From: Epithemia pelagica
Taxonomy: Eukaryota; Bacillariophyta; Bacillariophyceae; Surirellales; Surirellaceae
NCBI GenBank assembly: GCA_946965045.2
Contig: OX337235.1
Coordinates: 2,340,928 to 2,404,927, forward strand
Reading direction: 5' to 3'
DNA: 64,000 bases
The notes below the pieces were generated by a model. The model had not been told where the DNA came from. It worked only from the letters and a program-made list of their open reading frames with translations, and made no database searches. Positions 41,209 through 51,302 of the stretch are shown here, piece by piece. Both the position numbers and the translations under genes were made by a program. Each line of letters begins with the position of its first letter. Positions within the stretch are counted from its first letter, which is position 1.

Positions 41209-41477
41209 TTCAAATGAAAGAAAGAACGACAAATGTCGAAAGAAAGGTTTATGACACACTCCGGTAATTACAGAGATGGAATCGGGAATCTGGCTAGAGA
41301 CAAAAAATGATGGTATCACGTCGCTTCGTAAACAACCGATGTTGTGCCCAACCTCCGCCTTGTGAGGGAAGGAACTTCACCTCTTACATATCCTGATTGG
41401 AAATGCACCAGAACTCTCAAAGCATCCAAATTTGCACCGGTGTAATGTCTTATATCATATTACGACACGGCTGATCA

Positions 41478-42638
41478 TCAAGAAGAATTGCCATGCTCAG
41501 AATCGGGCAGAAGGTCTGCACTAGTGTCAGGTAACTTATCGCGTATGTTCATCATGGTGTCCATCCATCCAAGCTCTTTTATGAGTTCCAAAAGAACTTC
41601 ATCGCAGTTCCCTTGAAGGAAGAGGTCTCGCGAGGACTCCGTGTTGGATTTTGGTGAACAATCAAATCCAAGCTCTTCACCTGCTGGTTCACGATTAATG
41701 AGGACTCGTACTGCTGTTTCAGGAACTCTGTAAACCAATGAATTAGCGGGAGACACAACCAACGATGTCCCGGCTATGAGCAAAAGATCAGTGGTGGGCA
41801 TATCTTGGTCTGGTTTTTCAAAGAATTCCACTGGGAGGTTTCGCCCAAATAGGACCGTCGTGGGTTTCACCGTAGGTTGTTTGCAGTTTTCGCATAAAAT
41901 ATTGGTCGATTCCTTTGGTGCAGATTCGTCGATGTTGTAAAGGTCTTTGACATTAGTACGAACCTTGTAGCAAAAATCACTGAACATCATGGAGTGATCA
42001 CATAACTCGCACGACACACTCGCTATCGTTCCGTGGACGTCCACAAGCTTATCAATAGGTAGATTGTCAAGTTGATAAAAGAGACCATCAATGTTTTGAG
42101 TGTACAGACGTGTCAATTTATCAGTTTTCTGTTCGAGAATGTCAAAGAACCAATGCCCCAATGTCGCTCTCCATTTTTGCTCTTGGGTTCCCAGGACGAA
42201 AGGACGACGAAGCTCGAGGTAAGGAAACTGGTTCATCCGAAAAATATCCCACGATACGGCATAGGTAGGATCACGTTCCATCAACTTGCGTTCTCGCGCT
42301 GAAGCTGTGACTAGTTCTGGGCGAAGAGTGTCGTACATCCCACCAGGCGATCGAAAATCTGGAATCCCCGATGCCACTGAGATTCCAGCTCCTGTCAAAA
42401 CGCCAATGGATTGGCACTCATCCGACAAAATGTACTTGGCTAAGGATGGAATATCTTTCGGATACCGAGGAGAACTTGGCTCCTTTGGCTTGATCATTGT
42501 GCGAAGTTGTTGCCACCCCATTGACGACTCAACGCGCATTTCGTTTGCCTCATGAAATAAATGCGAACCCGCTGTCACCGTGGTGCAAAATCGAACCCAG
42601 CAGTACCCATGCAATAGAATCCAAAAATAGATCTCCAT
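41478..42638 (-). CDS. Sirtuin (Sir2-family NAD-dependent protein deacylase)
   Basis: The 386-aa protein has all sirtuin signatures: VLTGAGISVASGIPDFRS for NAD binding, TQNIDG, and the catalytic His in VDVHGTIASVSC. Zinc ligands are CELC and CENC, with the second pair about 50 residues later. LFGRNLPVEFF, AGTSLVVSPANSLV and INREP are the remaining NAD-pocket motifs. It resembles class I (SIRT1-3/Hst2) sirtuins, which remove acetyl groups from lysines and release nicotinamide. The N-terminus (FWILLHGYCWVRFC) is hydrophobic and could be an organelle signal, or translation may begin at a later Met (MRVESSMGW). The gene converges with the coiled-coil gene. Confidence 0.9.
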   Translation of the reverse strand: MEIYFWILLHGYCWVRFCTTVTAGSHLFHEANEMRVESSMGWQQLRTMIKPKEPSSPRYPKDIPSLAKYILSDECQSIGVLTGAGISVASGIPDFRSPGGMYDTLRPELVTASARERKLMERDPTYAVSWDIFRMNQFPYLELRRPFVLGTQEQKWRATLGHWFFDILEQKTDKLTRLYTQNIDGLFYQLDNLPIDKLVDVHGTIASVSCELCDHSMMFSDFCYKVRTNVKDLYNIDESAPKESTNILCENCKQPTVKPTTVLFGRNLPVEFFEKPDQDMPTTDLLLIAGTSLVVSPANSLVYRVPETAVRVLINREPAGEELGFDCSPKSNTESSRDLFLQGNCDEVLLELIKELGWMDTMMNIRDKLPDTSADLLPDSEHGNSS

Positions 42639-42875
42639 TCAAGTGATCGTAACAGTTGCCATTGTGATCGCTTAGGCGAAACATCAAAAAATCAAGAACC
42701 GAATCTTTCGATGCTATAGTTGCTATGTGGTTGCTATGTGGTGGAGGGGTAAGTCAACTTGATTCCTACGCTCCGAGAGTGTCCTAGGACTAGTTGACGG
42801 AAAACAACAAAGCAATCTCAAAACTGAAAGCTCACGAGTTTCTTTTCGTAAAGAAACAAAATTGGAACACGATGT

Positions 42876-43814
42876 CTAAGAGGCCTCTTTGACATCACTA
42901 TGTAGATCCAACCCGAGCGAGGATATTTTGCGACTCCATCCCGACGGACTGTTTAGAGTGTGTACATAGCGACAGTTCCGTGTCGTTGTCATATCATTGT
43001 TGGCATCTAACTTTTCGTACGAGATCAAACCCCCACCAGAGAGAAAGGGCAAAAGAATAATGGGATCGCGTGAGGGGAGAATGACGCGCTTGCAAGGGCC
43101 CACCTGATCCGATGAATTTGCAACTCTTAAGTCTTGACTCATGGTCTTGATCGCTGCTTCCAGTGCATGCGAGACGAGTTCTGTGGGTGTCATGTTTTGA
43201 GCTGGATGTGGTATCCGCGAAGCCTTGGCTGCTGCAGAAATGGATATCGATGGGGGACAGAGGTTATAACGTCCATAGCATTTGGGGATTTCTCTCCACG
43301 TCCAACATTTCCACAGAATATAAAAGATTGGGACAACCAGAGAAGCCTCTCCTGGACAAGCAAAGATGTGGGATACAATGTCTGGACCAAGAAACAGTCC
43401 TGCATCCAAGGCAGCAATCGCTTCTGACCATGGATCTTCAATGGATCCGTTCAACAACGGTTCTGGGTCAATCCGTAACGAGAAGCATTCATTTCCAGAA
43501 GTCTTGAAAGGCCTATCGAAACTCTGCGCGTCCTCGTTGCACCGTGCTTCTCGCTCGCTCTTGACGAGGAGAGCGAGACGACGAATCCGTTTCTGCCGGA
43601 CGTCCAGCCTTGTGCGAACACGATTGTCACAGTCGAGAGTGGACCACAACGGAACTCGTGCCACAACAGTTGAATCGATAAAGCCGTCGACCAAATTGCC
43701 TACATCATTGTTGTTTATTTCATCCAGCTGCACATCTTTCACCACGACTGTTTTGTCGCTTGATGACATATCTCTGTTTTCCGTCAACAGAGAAAGTTTG
43801 GTTGTTGTCTGCAC
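42876..43814 (-). CDS. Unknown protein, 312 aa
   Basis: A single open frame with good composition. It starts MQTTTKLSLLTENRD and contains RVPLWSTLDCDNRVRTRLDVRQ followed by a basic helix (KRIRRLALLVKSEREARC). A hydrophobic strand PGEASLVVPIFYILWKCWTW lies in the middle, and HALEAAIKTMSQDL looks helical. No known motif was recognised. It lies next to the Cpn20 fragment and the broken NTPase-nuclease gene in the accessory part of the window. It may be a diatom- or lineage-specific gene. Confidence 0.55.
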   Translation of the reverse strand: MQTTTKLSLLTENRDMSSSDKTVVVKDVQLDEINNNDVGNLVDGFIDSTVVARVPLWSTLDCDNRVRTRLDVRQKRIRRLALLVKSEREARCNEDAQSFDRPFKTSGNECFSLRIDPEPLLNGSIEDPWSEAIAALDAGLFLGPDIVSHIFACPGEASLVVPIFYILWKCWTWREIPKCYGRYNLCPPSISISAAAKASRIPHPAQNMTPTELVSHALEAAIKTMSQDLRVANSSDQVGPCKRVILPSRDPIILLPFLSGGGLISYEKLDANNDMTTTRNCRYVHTLNSPSGWSRKISSLGLDLHSDVKEAS

Positions 43815-43917
43815 TGGGTGGAGTGCCTGACTTCAGCGACCGACATTGGAGGTGCGACCGAGCCGCCTCGTCGCGAGGCGAGCATCCGATTTTGTTCCCA
43901 TCGGCATTACGATTCGG

Positions 43918-44151
43918 ATGGTAACACCGGTATAGTACAAAAGAACATCATCGTCCCGGATGATTTGGCATTCATCACCGTTGTATTCTACAGGACGGCC
44001 ATCAAACTTCCCATAGAGAACAGAAACACCTTCTATAATAGGATTTGTAATCCTGACACCCGTAAAAGGATGTATTTTGCCTGGTCCTCTGTCGGTCTCT
44101 CTTTTGCCTGATCAGGAAGAAGAATCCCTCCGGCAGTGGCTGTCAAGGTAT
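43918..44151 (-). pseudogene. Duplicated internal fragment of the Cpn20 gene
   Basis: The plus-strand sequence from ATGGTAACACCGGTATAGTAC to GGCTGTCAAGGTAT matches 33280-33532 in the Cpn20 gene with only five mismatches and one 19-bp gap. The gap removes the segment between two GGTCC/GTCC copies in the parent. It therefore represents part of the first GroES domain and the linker in the same (minus) coding sense, with no start or stop. The sharp ends and absence of flanking homology point to a recent duplication of 253 bp rather than a whole-gene copy. It has no obvious coding function. Confidence 0.9.
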
Positions 44152-44340
44152 ATAGGCATTGCGCTAGAATATCAGAAAGCAACTTGGATAACCCTGTTCA
44201 CAAGCTATCTTTGCAAAAATGCCCCTTGTCATCCCTTTTGGTCTTCGTTTTTGTGTGTGATGTTGAAACCAAACCCCAGAAACAGTCCCAGAACGCACGC
44301 AACTGGATTCTCGCCATGATGCAACTATTGCAGGCTTTGG

Positions 44341-45688
44341 CTATGGCTGCAGTGACACAAACTCTTCCGTCTCGGTACGCATTTGCATCCGACATCTCGT
44401 GTAGTTGTCTTCAAAGTACAGATTGCACCTGTTAGGATCTATCTGAGCCCCGCTACCTCGCTTTGGAGGCCGGCAGTCAACAACAAGATACTGTCTAGCT
44501 TTCACCTCACGATACTTGCCGGTGTGCGAGTGAAAACGAGCCAAGTGCTCACCTATTTTGTCTCCGTTGCGAAGCAGCTCCACGCACCACTGAAGATGAC
44601 CATCAACGTAAAAATCTAGCTCTCCACTTATTTCCTCCCCACTTGAATCAACCGCCCAGGTGTTTAATTCCGGTATCAAGAAATTGTCAACAGTTAGGTG
44701 CATAGACATTGCCTCATTGAAAAAATGTTTGAATGCGGCCTCTTTCGGGAAACCTTGATTGACACTGTTTCTCAATCGCGACGTGGACAGCGAGGCAACC
44801 GATGATCGCACAAGTTCATCCAGATTGTTGGGAAGGACGCCAGCTCGGCGTGGGAAGCAGGTTTGGTTGTAGAACCACTGCGCAGCCGCACAAGAAAAGT
44901 GACCGGTTTCCGTCAGCATGCCACTTCGAATATAAGGAACAAGCATGGGGTCTTTTGTTGTTGTCTCTTTTGATTTGGGGTAAAGGATGGCAGCGACAAT
45001 TCTGGTACGCCCTTCTTCAGGAAGGCGTTCTGGTATGAAACACCTTTCCAGGAATGTGACAAAGCTTCCGGAACGGAGTGATGCAGCTGCCTCGTTTTCG
45101 TCGACATCATCAGATATGCTCTTTCGCCTGTGTTCGAGCAAGAACAGCCCGTATGATGACCCCGATATGATATTTGTTGTCATTCAGCTTGCTTAATATC
45201 TTGAGGTTTTGTAAAAACAACTCAAGACGTTCGCCCTTATCAACGTGCATTGCAAAGAGCTCATCCACCTCAACTCCCGATATTTCAGTTTTCCGAAAGT
45301 GAGGCAACGTCGCGAACACGACCGGTGATTAAGGGGTGGAGAGATCATAAGTAGCCGCAACGATGACAAAGCAGCGACCAAAAGAAACTTGAGGCAGCCC
45401 TTTCATCAAAAATTGCCAAAAGGGCCAATACTCTTCTTTGTACCAATTCTGTGCGTCGTCCAGGAGCAACCATGTGTTTCGGACATTTTCCATGTCGTCT
45501 TCATCCGCGGTAAATCCGACCTGATTCAGTTTCCCTTTTACTTCTCCTATTGTTAAGTAGCCGGTTAGATGTAGCTTCTTCGTGGTGGCGCCCTGGCGAC
45601 GCAGCTCTTGTTGGACAAGCTGCAGCAAGGATGTTTTTCCGGTAGCGGGCGGAGAAGCGAGGATGACATACTGCTTGCTTCGAGCCAA
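44341..45688 (-). pseudogene. Crinkler-type P-loop NTPase plus REase-like nuclease gene, broken
   Basis: Read from 45688 downward, the first part has Walker A ASPPATGKTSLLQ and Walker B TWLLLDDAQNW, the NTPase layout of Crinkler (CRN/CR) effector-type proteins. An in-frame TAA at about 45329-45331 follows; the same frame then continues through TLPHFRKTEISG to about 45110. The frame shifts there to 45183-44341, which carries the nuclease half: GELDFYVDGHLQWCVELLRNG, EHLARFHSH and QYLVVDCRPP, matching the D...E.L/K pattern of the REase domain in these proteins (LDFYV...W.ELLR.G...EH..RF...YLV.D.R). The stop, the frame change and the lack of a clear start indicate a pseudogene, unless these are sequence errors. 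The family is tied to effector or conflict functions in other eukaryotes; its role here is unknown. Confidence 0.65.
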
Positions 45689-46486
45689 TTCATATTTCTT
45701 TCACGGCATCCTTTCTCTTCAGATGTTCTCTATCGATTAGAATGCCATCGTTGCGAAGCAGCGGTCTCGTTTCGCTGTTGCTGGAGGCTTGAGATTCTCC
45801 TTCAGCTTGGGAGACCATGGTGGCTGGCAAAGTATTCCTTACTCCATGACGTGGAGTTTTGTGGGGTGCGCGAGGTCGTGAGTCGTGAACGTTGCATTTG
45901 TGTTGGGCAAGACGTTATAAGCGCCCTTGTATTCTTATTGGGATGGTTTGGGACCGCATGTTTTGATCGAATTTGAACACAACGAACAACGAGTACAATA
46001 CAATACGAGTATTGAGTATGGGATCGACACGCTCGCGCCATTTCCCCCGATGCGCCGGCTTTCGAAGGAGCGCGACCGCAACGGATAATATACCCCCACC
46101 AAACCCCAAACGCCAAGCGCCTAACACTTCTTCCCACAAGCAACCAAAAACCAAACTGTGACACCAACACCCAGACGTTCCACCAAAAAACCGCACAGAA
46201 GACCATCGAAACCAATCATTATCAGCAAAGCCAGACTCGTCCAGACTCTCCCGAATAGAAGCCATAAAAGCGTCAAAGAGTAAGTTCTAATGATAGTTGG
46301 TGGCATTTTTGTGGTTCAGAGATGGACCATCTCGTTCGTTGCCGTTGTGTGTGGGACTCTGTCCCGTTCGTGTTTTCCGGCGTTCGCGAAAGCCGATGAA
46401 GGTGGAAACGTGGATGAAACATATCTTTTCAAGTTGCTGTGTCGCTGAACTTCCTTTGTTTTGCATCTGACCACTGTTTTCCTTGA
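45689..46486. other. Intergenic region, no gene seen
   Basis: About 800 bp between divergent units. Long minus-strand ORFs (45802-46215, 46287-46778) are shadows or non-coding. A TACGAGTATTGAGTAT motif lies at about 46003-46018. Confidence 0.4.
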
Positions 46487-47986
46487 ATGTTTCAAAAGCA
46501 GATCTCTTCCACGATGAGTACCACTTCCAGCGCGACTGTGACAAACAACAAAAAGGAAGAACATGCTTCCCCTCAGACTTTGGCTTCCTTCCCTGTGGAA
46601 CACGACCACGAAAAGGATGTGCCTGTTGAACACCAACTAACTCATTTGCAGAGAAGTATGGGTTGCCCCCCTGGTGCTGGTGCTTCATACCGTCCAGCCA
46701 ATGCGGTGCCGTTTCCCCGAATCGATTCCTTTGGGATGGAACAAGACGCCTTCCCAATGTCACAGCAACCCGGACCACACGACTGGATCTTGCAAAGCCT
46801 GAAAGGCCAGGTCGAGTTCTATTTCTCGTATGAAAACCTCCTGCGTGATGATTTTATGGTGAACCAATTGATGTTCCATGGTGGTACCGTTCCTTGCCTT
46901 TTAGTCGGAAGCTTTCCTCGGGTACGCGAAATTCTTGGGGGTGGATCAGCCCCACCTCAGCTCTTGCACGAAGCCTTGCAATTTTCGCCACTTGTTCGTG
47001 TCTACGGCGCTATTCTGGTCCCTGTCACAGATGCTCTTCAACAGGCCTTGTATGTACGACGCCAAAACCATTGCTTCCGTCCTCAACAGCAGTATGACAT
47101 TTCGTCCATCTCGCGCTACTCTCCCACGACCACATCGATTACCGATGATACGACTGCCTCTTCTCAAGCCACTGTGCCAAAAGAGACACCAGTCGCGTTC
47201 AAGCCCTCTGGCCCGAAACCTGATTTCGAATATTCTCCGCGGGATGCTGCCATTACGGGAGCAAAAACGAGCTCGCATGTGATCGCCCCGGTACAACCAC
47301 CTGTCCAGAACTCATCCGTTGAATGGGCTGTCGAGTCCCCACAACCGCAATATGCCTACGTTTACAATTCCTATGCCAACAATAATAACCAGAATCAGGT
47401 GGTTCCCTATGGATACACGGTCACGGCTCCCGCTGTTGTCTCACCTCCGGATGCCATGACTGATCTTTTGGGCGATAACAACCTCAATGGACCTTCACAA
47501 CACAATTACCGCCGCTTCAAAAAGAAGAAAAGCAACTTCTACCGTCTCAAGAAACGCCAAGCTCGACTAGAAAGCAACCAAGCACAGTCCAACGAAACGA
47601 ACCACAACCGCGGCAAAAGCGGTTCTCTTGAGGAACACCAAGAGCCCAAACAAGACCGCAAGAAGCATAACAACAAGAAATTTAATAACAATGAACAACA
47701 GCTCACCAAAGAGTCGAACTTGGATGGAGCGAATCCGCCTAATAATTACCACAACAAGAACAATCCCCGCCAGCATTCCGATTGTCACCAAAGCCCCCTC
47801 TCTGCGAACCCGAAGCAGACTCGGAAACAGCGAAACCACGGTAAACAGAATCGTGGAGGAAACAACAAGAGCAATAAGACAGTGTCCACCTGGACCAACG
47901 ACGATTTCCCGTCTCTGCAAAAGATTCCTGGTGACAACCAGAATGATACACTCGTCGCTGGTTTGCAAGGTATTTCCTTGGAGTAA
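46487..47986 (+). CDS. La-motif (LARP-like) RNA-binding protein
   Basis: The 499-aa protein has a La motif at about residues 100-185: LKGQVEFYFSYENLLRDDF is the canonical Q.EFYFS..NL..D.F helix, and FPRVREILGGG with ALQFSPLVRVYG follow. The HTH-like La motif binds RNA 3' ends or poly(A). The expected second RRM is not visible. The C-terminal half is Gln/Asn/Lys-rich and probably disordered, ending in TNDDFPSLQKI. LARP1/4-type proteins regulate mRNA stability and translation. The start at 46487 or at the nearby ATG at 46514 is equally possible. It is followed by an AT-rich spacer and a convergent gene. Confidence 0.8.
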   Translation: MFQKQISSTMSTTSSATVTNNKKEEHASPQTLASFPVEHDHEKDVPVEHQLTHLQRSMGCPPGAGASYRPANAVPFPRIDSFGMEQDAFPMSQQPGPHDWILQSLKGQVEFYFSYENLLRDDFMVNQLMFHGGTVPCLLVGSFPRVREILGGGSAPPQLLHEALQFSPLVRVYGAILVPVTDALQQALYVRRQNHCFRPQQQYDISSISRYSPTTTSITDDTTASSQATVPKETPVAFKPSGPKPDFEYSPRDAAITGAKTSSHVIAPVQPPVQNSSVEWAVESPQPQYAYVYNSYANNNNQNQVVPYGYTVTAPAVVSPPDAMTDLLGDNNLNGPSQHNYRRFKKKKSNFYRLKKRQARLESNQAQSNETNHNRGKSGSLEEHQEPKQDRKKHNNKKFNNNEQQLTKESNLDGANPPNNYHNKNNPRQHSDCHQSPLSANPKQTRKQRNHGKQNRGGNNKSNKTVSTWTNDDFPSLQKIPGDNQNDTLVAGLQGISLE

Positions 47987-48384
47987 GAGGGGACCTTTGA
48001 GTCCACTTTCTGTGTTTTGTTTATAATCAATCTACATATTCATAAGCTGCGTATACAACGAAGAATCGAAGAAAAACATTTCCATAAACTATAAACTAGA
48101 AAAATACAAAAATTCTGCGAAAGACTTTCTTGGGGGAGCTGAACATCCACTCGAGACCGAAACAGGACTTTAGGCAACTATGAAAACGGATGGGTGATCG
48201 TCGTGAGTGGATGATAAACGACATTGTGAAGGTTTTGAGGTTGGAATACCAAGTGTAAGAATAGGTCGATGAGGTTTAATTGTAAACCTGATCCACCTTC
48301 CGTGCCAAGTTCTTATGTGCATACAATCAACTTTCACATTGAAACATGTCCCATGATTTAAGGGACAGAGTTCTCATCCGACAG
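47987..48384. other. Convergent intergenic spacer
   Basis: 398 bp between the 3' ends of the LARP-like gene and the gene at 48385. No gene or motif seen. Confidence 0.4.
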
Positions 48385-49317
48385 TTACTCCTGGAGCAAT
48401 GTTCTTGATTGAGCTTGGGCGATGGCGCATCCAAACAACCTTGCTGGACGACTGATGCTTTGACATGCCAGCCGAATGGCGTTTTCTTGATGCAACAAAG
48501 CCGATCGATTGTTGCTCAATGGTCGTTGTCGAATGCGTTCCACTACTTGGAGAATTGTCCGTCGCCGCATAGCTCTGTCTACACCGTGGGATTGGAAAAT
48601 TTGACATTCCAGGCCCATCACCGATGTTGTCGTGTTGTAGAGGGACTGCAAAGCAGCATCCTGTTCGGAATTCAAAACAGTTTGCTTGCTTGATTCTGCT
48701 TTGGCTTTGCTACACGTCTTGTAGGCTTTCTCCAAGCTTGCCATTGGGTGGTCCTTTAAATCATTCCACTCTTCTCTTATAAGAGAAGATTCCACACGAG
48801 CTTGTTGTTCGAATTGGTGAATCTCACTGGCACTGAACCATTGATCGTCCAAATTGAGAGCAGTATCACACTCTCGGTTTTCGTAATAGATATTCTCATC
48901 TTCACAGAAACGCACTCCTGCACAACCTGTGCTGCATCCTGTGCTGTGGTCATCATCCCATTGGTGATCTGCAACACTTTCTTTGTCAAAAAACGAGCAA
49001 GCAGATGATGCGTCGTTGTCATCGTCCCATATCTGAGGGATTTCAATGACCATTCCAGTGAATCTACGTAGATGTTGAGCGAGTGGCATATTCCTGGTCA
49101 CTCCTGGCTGATTCCTTCTTCCAGTTGAACCGCAATAGCGACTTTGTGCCATGCAATCTTTTTGTGAGAGAATTGGGAGAGGGAAGAGGGAACCACAAAA
49201 TCCCGATGTCGTGGGTCGTTTCAGACGAATAGACACCCAAGATACCGTTGAAACCACCCAATCCTCGCGGCCATGAACAAACGGGTGTGAGTTGTGAGCG
49301 TGACTCTTCCTATCCAT
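48385..49317 (-). CDS. Uncharacterised diatom-family protein with RRFTG and VRFCE modules
   Basis: The 310-aa ORF has several in-frame Mets; the start at 49152 or 49089 (MPLAQHLRRFTG) may be the true one. It combines the motif RRFTGMVIEIP (as in the gene at 1248), VRFCEDENIYYE and DQWFSASE (as in the gene at 8701), and a C-terminal block with GLECQIFQSHGVDRAMRRR, a Q-rich helix and SISRPARLFGCAIAQAQS. This last block is also shared with the gene at 8701. The three genes therefore appear to be modular members of one family. No catalytic motif is recognised, and the role is unknown; the arginine-rich helices might bind nucleic acid or protein. Confidence 0.75.
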   Translation of the reverse strand: MDRKSHAHNSHPFVHGREDWVVSTVSWVSIRLKRPTTSGFCGSLFPLPILSQKDCMAQSRYCGSTGRRNQPGVTRNMPLAQHLRRFTGMVIEIPQIWDDDNDASSACSFFDKESVADHQWDDDHSTGCSTGCAGVRFCEDENIYYENRECDTALNLDDQWFSASEIHQFEQQARVESSLIREEWNDLKDHPMASLEKAYKTCSKAKAESSKQTVLNSEQDAALQSLYNTTTSVMGLECQIFQSHGVDRAMRRRTILQVVERIRQRPLSNNRSALLHQENAIRLACQSISRPARLFGCAIAQAQSRTLLQE

Positions 49318-49848
49318 CCGTCATCCGTGTCCAACGGAGATTCTTGCTCATAACGTTTCATTCACACGTCTAAAAAAGGAGTAGTATCCATAATATACTT
49401 AGCAAGCTTTTAACGGAAATGTGACATGAGTACTTAAACAAAAGAGCGCGCCGTGTTCGTGTCTGCGCGGATATTGACGGAGGCATCATTCTTGCTTAAG
49501 GCGCGACACGCATGGAGTTGCATTCGTGCTCGTATGAATAGATCCTCCTCCTACGAGTACTTAGAAGCCAATATGTCTAGATATCCGAATTCCCGCCGAA
49601 AAGAAGATTTGGAGAAGAGAGTGAGAGTGAGAAGGGCCTGTTGATTATTGATTGACCAATGACCAAGCCCAAGCCCAGTCTTCCCCCTAATCATACCCCC
49701 TAATGGAAAGATATATAGAAGTGACCCCCTTTTTCATGCAGGTGACGCAAGTCGTATCTTTCGTTTCGTCGTCGATGATCGCAAATCCACTTTAGTGAGA
49801 AATTGCAAATTGCAACAGAAGACAATTGACCGTGTCCAACAAGGAGCC
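49318..49848. promoter_or_regulatory. Divergent promoter region of xylose isomerase
   Basis: 531 bp between divergent starts. CCCCCT repeats occur at 49683-49701 and again near 49734-49739, reminiscent of stress-response (CCCCT) elements. ATATATA at 49711-49717 is a possible TATA element about 135 bp upstream of the ATG at 49849. Roles are inferred from position. Confidence 0.4.
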
Positions 49849-51183
49849 ATGTCGACTAGCTTCTTTCCTTCGATCGATAAAATCGAGTATAAAGGGAGCG
49901 ATTCCAAGGATCCCCTGAGTTTTCGGCATTACAATGCCGATGAAGTTGTTATGGGCAAGCCTATGAAAGAGTGGCTGAGATTCTCCATTTGTTTCTGGCA
50001 CACCTTTGTCGGCGCTGGCGGCCAAGATCCGTTTGGTGCCAAGACCCTCAAGCGCCCGTGGGAAACGCCTGATGTGGTCGACGATCCAATTGCCTTGGCC
50101 AAACGACGCATTGACGTTGCCTTTGAACTCATCACCAAGCTTGGTGTTGAATTTTACACTTTTCACGACGTTGACGTGTCCCCGGAAGGCGGCAGTATTG
50201 AAGAGTACATGAAGAACATCGATATCATTTCCGACTATATGTTGGAGAAGCAGAAGGAAACGGGTGTGAAGCTCTTGTGGGCAACTCAGAACTTGTTTAC
50301 CCATCCTCGATACATGAATGGTGCCATGACCAACCCTGACCTCCATGTGTTTTGTTACGCTGCCGCTCAAATTCAAAAGATCATGGATATCAATTACAAG
50401 CTAGGAGGTTCAAACCATGTATTTTGGGGTGGTCGAGAAGGATTCTCGTCCTTGTTGAATACAGACGTGAAGCAGGAATGCGACCATGCTGCCGCCATGT
50501 ACAAAATGGCGGTGGACTACAAGGCCCGCAAAGGGTACACGGCTCAGTTTCTGATTGAGCCAAAGCCGCGTGAACCGTGCAAGCATCAATACGATTATGA
50601 TGCACAGACGACCATGGCTTTCTTGCACGAGTATGGACTTTCGGAGCACTTCAAGCTCAACATTGAACCTAACCATACAACCCTCGCCGGACACTCCCCC
50701 GAGCATGACATTGCATTTGCGTCTGCGTATGGAATGCTGGGATCTGTTGACTCGAACACTGGGGATACTCTCTTGGGATGGGACACGGATCAGTTTCCTA
50801 TGAATCTTCAGGACACTGCTTCGATCATGCAGGTAATTGTCCGTCAAGGAGGATTCGTGACAGGCGGACTCAACTTTGACTGCAAAGTCCGTCGTGAATC
50901 GGTGGACCCGGTCGATTTGTTTTACGGACATATTGGTGCCATGGATTGCTACGCTTTGGGTCTTCGCAAAGCTGCCCAGATGGAAGCGGAAGGTGAAATT
51001 CGAAGCATGGTAGAAGAACGATACCTTTCATGGCAAGCGGAAGATCTTGGAAAGAAGATTGCGGATGGAAAAGCTACGTTGGAGGAGTGTGTTGAATATG
51101 CCAAGACCAAAGGAGAACCTGAGCTGAAATCTGGGAGGCAGGAGGCGTATGAAATCATCCGCAATCGGTATCTTTATAGTTAG
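49849..51183 (+). CDS. xylA: Xylose isomerase
   Basis: The 444-aa protein starts MSTSFFPSIDKIEYKG at 49849; the in-frame ORF further upstream (from 49795) is unlikely. It has the standard xylose isomerase features: RFSICFWHTFVGAGGQDPFG, FYTFHDVDVSPEGG with the catalytic His/Asp region, NHVFWGGREG, the metal ligands in LIEPKPREPCKHQYDYD, LNIEPNHTTLAGHS, and the later metal site DTDQFP. The enzyme interconverts D-xylose and D-xylulose (or glucose and fructose) using two divalent cations. The length matches class II (bacterial/fungal/plant) enzymes. It converges with the LYR gene. Function in the organism is probably pentose metabolism; CCCCT-type elements lie upstream. Confidence 0.95.
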   Translation: MSTSFFPSIDKIEYKGSDSKDPLSFRHYNADEVVMGKPMKEWLRFSICFWHTFVGAGGQDPFGAKTLKRPWETPDVVDDPIALAKRRIDVAFELITKLGVEFYTFHDVDVSPEGGSIEEYMKNIDIISDYMLEKQKETGVKLLWATQNLFTHPRYMNGAMTNPDLHVFCYAAAQIQKIMDINYKLGGSNHVFWGGREGFSSLLNTDVKQECDHAAAMYKMAVDYKARKGYTAQFLIEPKPREPCKHQYDYDAQTTMAFLHEYGLSEHFKLNIEPNHTTLAGHSPEHDIAFASAYGMLGSVDSNTGDTLLGWDTDQFPMNLQDTASIMQVIVRQGGFVTGGLNFDCKVRRESVDPVDLFYGHIGAMDCYALGLRKAAQMEAEGEIRSMVEERYLSWQAEDLGKKIADGKATLEECVEYAKTKGEPELKSGRQEAYEIIRNRYLYS

Positions 51184-51302
51184 GCACAATTGATCACAGT
51201 GAACCAGTCTACAGCTTCCACACATGAAACCAATTCGACATCCGCTTAATCTCCAATTCACATATTCGTAAAATAGTTATTGCACAATGTGGTTTGCCAA
51301 AT

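Noticed and set aside
46287-46778. 163-aa minus-strand ORF overlapping the LARP-like gene start
   Set aside because: Shadow of the La-motif gene; no recognisable domain.
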